Shown: piece after piece, positions 62,588-64,000 of the stretch
Layout: each line of letters opens with the position of its first letter
How positions within the stretch are numbered: the first letter of the stretch is position 1
DNA from: Cernens ardua
GTDB lineage: Bacteria; Pseudomonadota; Gammaproteobacteria; Pseudomonadales; Halomonadaceae
DNA: 64,000 bases
Assembly: GCF_051251085.1 (NCBI RefSeq)
Contig: NZ_JBPCZH010000001.1
Span: 620,001 to 684,000, forward strand
Direction: 5' to 3'
Notes under the pieces: generated by a model
What the model saw: only the letters and a program-made list of their open reading frames with translations
The model's database searches: none
Told to the model about the DNA's origin: nothing
Translations under genes and position numbers: made by a program

Positions 62588-62938
62588 TTATGCACTGGCT
62601 TTGTCGACCATCGCGGTGTTGAACGCGGGAATAACCGTCAAACCGGCAATCTTGACCAGTTCGCGCAAGTGATCCGAGAGCATAATGTGTTTCACTTGAA
62701 TGCCCTGACGATCAGCAAAGCGAAGCCACTCAAGCAACACACACAAAACCCCACTATTGGATGATTCGATATTGGAAACATCAATATCAATGACCGTCGG
62801 CTTGTGCGACTGAAGCCAGTGAATGCCGGCCTCACATAACGTCGTTGCATTATTGAAGCCCGGCTGTCCAGTAATACGAAGCGTATTCCCCTCAGCCAAC
62901 AAGCCGACCTGTGCATCATCCAGAAGTCGATCAGCCAT
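62588..62938 (-). CDS. mlaB: STAS-domain protein MlaB
   Basis: MlaB is the cytoplasmic STAS subunit of the MlaFEDB complex, which moves phospholipids between the membranes. The 116 residues form one STAS domain: LRITGQPGFNNATTLCEAG, VIDIDVSNIESSNSGVLCVLLEWLRFA (with the conserved D-x-S region) and MLSDHLRELVKIAGL. It overlaps mlaC by 8 bp at the end of the mla operon. Confidence 0.93.
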   Translation of the reverse strand: MADRLLDDAQVGLLAEGNTLRITGQPGFNNATTLCEAGIHWLQSHKPTVIDIDVSNIESSNSGVLCVLLEWLRFADRQGIQVKHIMLSDHLRELVKIAGLTVIPAFNTAMVDKASA

Positions 62939-63584
62939 TGTTGCTGCCGTTACTCTGCTGAATTTTATTCACGGCAGAGCTGGTATCCCAGTTATCGATC
63001 ACCTGATCGAAGTTGTGGTTATGAGAACGCATGGCTGAATCGAACTGATTTCGGAAGGTCAATCCCAGGTTGATACCGTTCACAATCACATTAATGACTT
63101 TCCACTGTCCATTGCGTTGCAACAAAGTGAAGTCGATAGGATAGGTCTGACCGTTGGCAGTCCGAACATTAACGGAAACGCCTGTTTCGTTGGCATAGCG
63201 CTGTTGCTGAGCCGCATTGCCTACTTCGATTCCATCATAGTTGATACTGAGCAAGCCTTGAGTCAGCGTATCCAGTGTTGAGTTCTGGAAAACCTGAGCG
63301 AAATGCTGGCGCTGTTCAGGCGTGGCAAAACGATAGTAACGCCCCATGACCATGGCAGAAATATAGGGGAAATCCGCGATAGGTGTCAGGTTTTTCGCCA
63401 GTAGCGCACGCAACTCCTGAGGATGCTGCTTGAACTGAGCCGCCCGACCATGTGTTTCCTGCTGCAACTGATTGATTTGCTGAGTCACAAACTGGGAAGC
63501 CTGTTCATCAGCATTGGCAGTCGCTGTAAAGGAAAGCGCCAACGCAACACCCACGGCAGAGCAATATTTGGTTAGTCGATTCAT
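62931..63584 (-). CDS. mlaC: Periplasmic phospholipid-binding protein MlaC
   Basis: MlaC carries phospholipids across the periplasm between MlaA and MlaFEDB. The 217-residue precursor has a signal peptide (MNRLTKYCSAVGVALALSFT, cleavage after ATANA, residue 25) and the MlaC domain: FPYISAMVMGRYYRFATPEQRQHFAQVFQ, then the C-terminal VNVRTANGQTYPIDFTLLQRNGQWKVINVIVNGINLGLTFRNQF. The ATG has AGGAGG-like sequence (AGGAGGTATG) just upstream. Confidence 0.95.
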   Translation of the reverse strand: MNRLTKYCSAVGVALALSFTATANADEQASQFVTQQINQLQQETHGRAAQFKQHPQELRALLAKNLTPIADFPYISAMVMGRYYRFATPEQRQHFAQVFQNSTLDTLTQGLLSINYDGIEVGNAAQQQRYANETGVSVNVRTANGQTYPIDFTLLQRNGQWKVINVIVNGINLGLTFRNQFDSAMRSHNHNFDQVIDNWDTSSAVNKIQQSNGSNNG

Positions 63585-63809
63585 ACATACCTCCTGAGGT
63601 CGTCCTGCATTTCACTCTCCTGCACTCACGGTATAAAACCTCCATACCGGGTCTGCCTTCGCTTTGCCAACACGATTTTCGCGTAATCCGCAACGTGGGT
63701 CAGGAGGGCCAATTGGCCTTACATCCCCTACTGCTGGCGATACACTTAATACGAGTAAACCTGGCCGGGTGAAGAAAGAGTGGTAAATAGTCTCATGGTG
63801 AACAGGCTA

Positions 63810-64000
63810 TCAGTTGCTACTGCCTGAAGCCCCTTTGTTACTTCCCATATTCGACATGAACTGCTGGATAAGGCTATTGAGTGAGAGCGCATCCTGAGTA
63901 TCGCGAATAGTACCGCCGTTTTGCAGCATTTGCGATGACGCTCCAGTCGTCAGCCCCACATATTGCTCACCCAACAGGCCTGACGTCTGCACAGCGGCAG
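63810..64000 (-). CDS. mlaD: Phospholipid transport protein MlaD, 3' end only
   Basis: The frame is open to the window edge, so only about the last 63 residues are seen. They read AAVQTSGLLGEQYVGLTTGA, the diagnostic end of the MCE domain of MlaD, followed by an amphipathic helix (LNSLIQQFMSNMG) and a short Ser/Gly tail. MlaD is the hexameric periplasmic ring of MlaFEDB. The 225-bp gap to mlaC contains the palindrome GGCCAATTGGCC (63707-63718) and is unusually long for this operon. Confidence 0.92.
   Translation of the reverse strand, partial: AAVQTSGLLGEQYVGLTTGASSQMLQNGGTIRDTQDALSLNSLIQQFMSNMGSNKGASGSSN

Overview
The window is a gammaproteobacterial chromosome segment of conserved housekeeping genes. 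The gene order (gyrA-serC-pheA-tyrA/aroA, pilA-pilB-pilC-coaE-yacG, a Nudix/ThiE-like fusion, argJ, secA, lpxC and the dcw cluster, rnpB, rsmI-lpoA-yraN-diaA-dolP, sspB-sspA-rpsI-rplM-zapE-zapG, nif3-algW-hisD-hisG-murA-ibaG-mlaBCD) is of the Pseudomonas/Halomonas kind. The TyrA-AroA fusion, short-form HisG and GC content near 50% suggest a member of the Halomonadaceae, possibly of the Zymobacter/Carnimonas side. That placement is inference from synteny and protein reading, not from a search.

Layout. 1-7.5 kb (minus): aromatic amino acid and serine synthesis (tyrA-aroA, pheA, serC), then gyrA. 7.8-13.3 kb: rdgC, a PlsC-like acyltransferase, a TrkH-type K+ channel subunit and a cation diffusion facilitator. 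13.4-18.2 kb: pilA opposite pilB-pilC, then coaE and yacG. 18.5-26.1 kb: a Nudix/ThiE-like fusion, argJ, secA, a small membrane or secreted ORF directly upstream of secA, dciA and lpxC. 26.3-43.7 kb (minus): the division and cell wall cluster rsmH-ftsL-ftsI-murE-murF-mraY-murD-ftsW-murG-murC-ftsQ, a 1.5-kb gene-free AT-rich gap, then ftsA-ftsZ. 44.0-45.4 kb: rnpB with a clear promoter, and rsmI. 45.8-50.2 kb: lpoA-yraN-diaA-dolP. 50.5-56.4 kb: sspB, sspA, rpsI, rplM, zapE, zapG and nif3. 56.6-64 kb: a DegS/AlgW-type protease, hisD-hisG, murA, ibaG and the start of the mla lipid-transport operon.

How the genes work together. Most of the window builds or divides the envelope. MurA, MurC-G and MraY make lipid II. 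FtsW and FtsI polymerise septal peptidoglycan, FtsQ/L/A/Z with ZapE/ZapG organise division, and LpoA activates a penicillin-binding protein. LpxC starts lipid A, SecA exports proteins, Mla maintains outer-membrane lipid asymmetry, DolP guards outer-membrane integrity and the DegS-like protease is placed to sense envelope stress.

Points of most interest. (1) A small ORF upstream of secA has a signal-anchor and a C-terminal R-R-G-P-P-V-L-T, in the slot that secM occupies in E. coli. (2) The dcw cluster is split by about 1.5 kb of non-coding DNA preceded by a terminator, and lacks mraZ and ddlB at their usual places. (3) pilD is absent from between pilC and coaE, and the pilin carries an unusually long leader. 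(4) Short, imperfect tandem repeats of about 8-18 bp with unrelated units recur in many spacers and in two coding regions.
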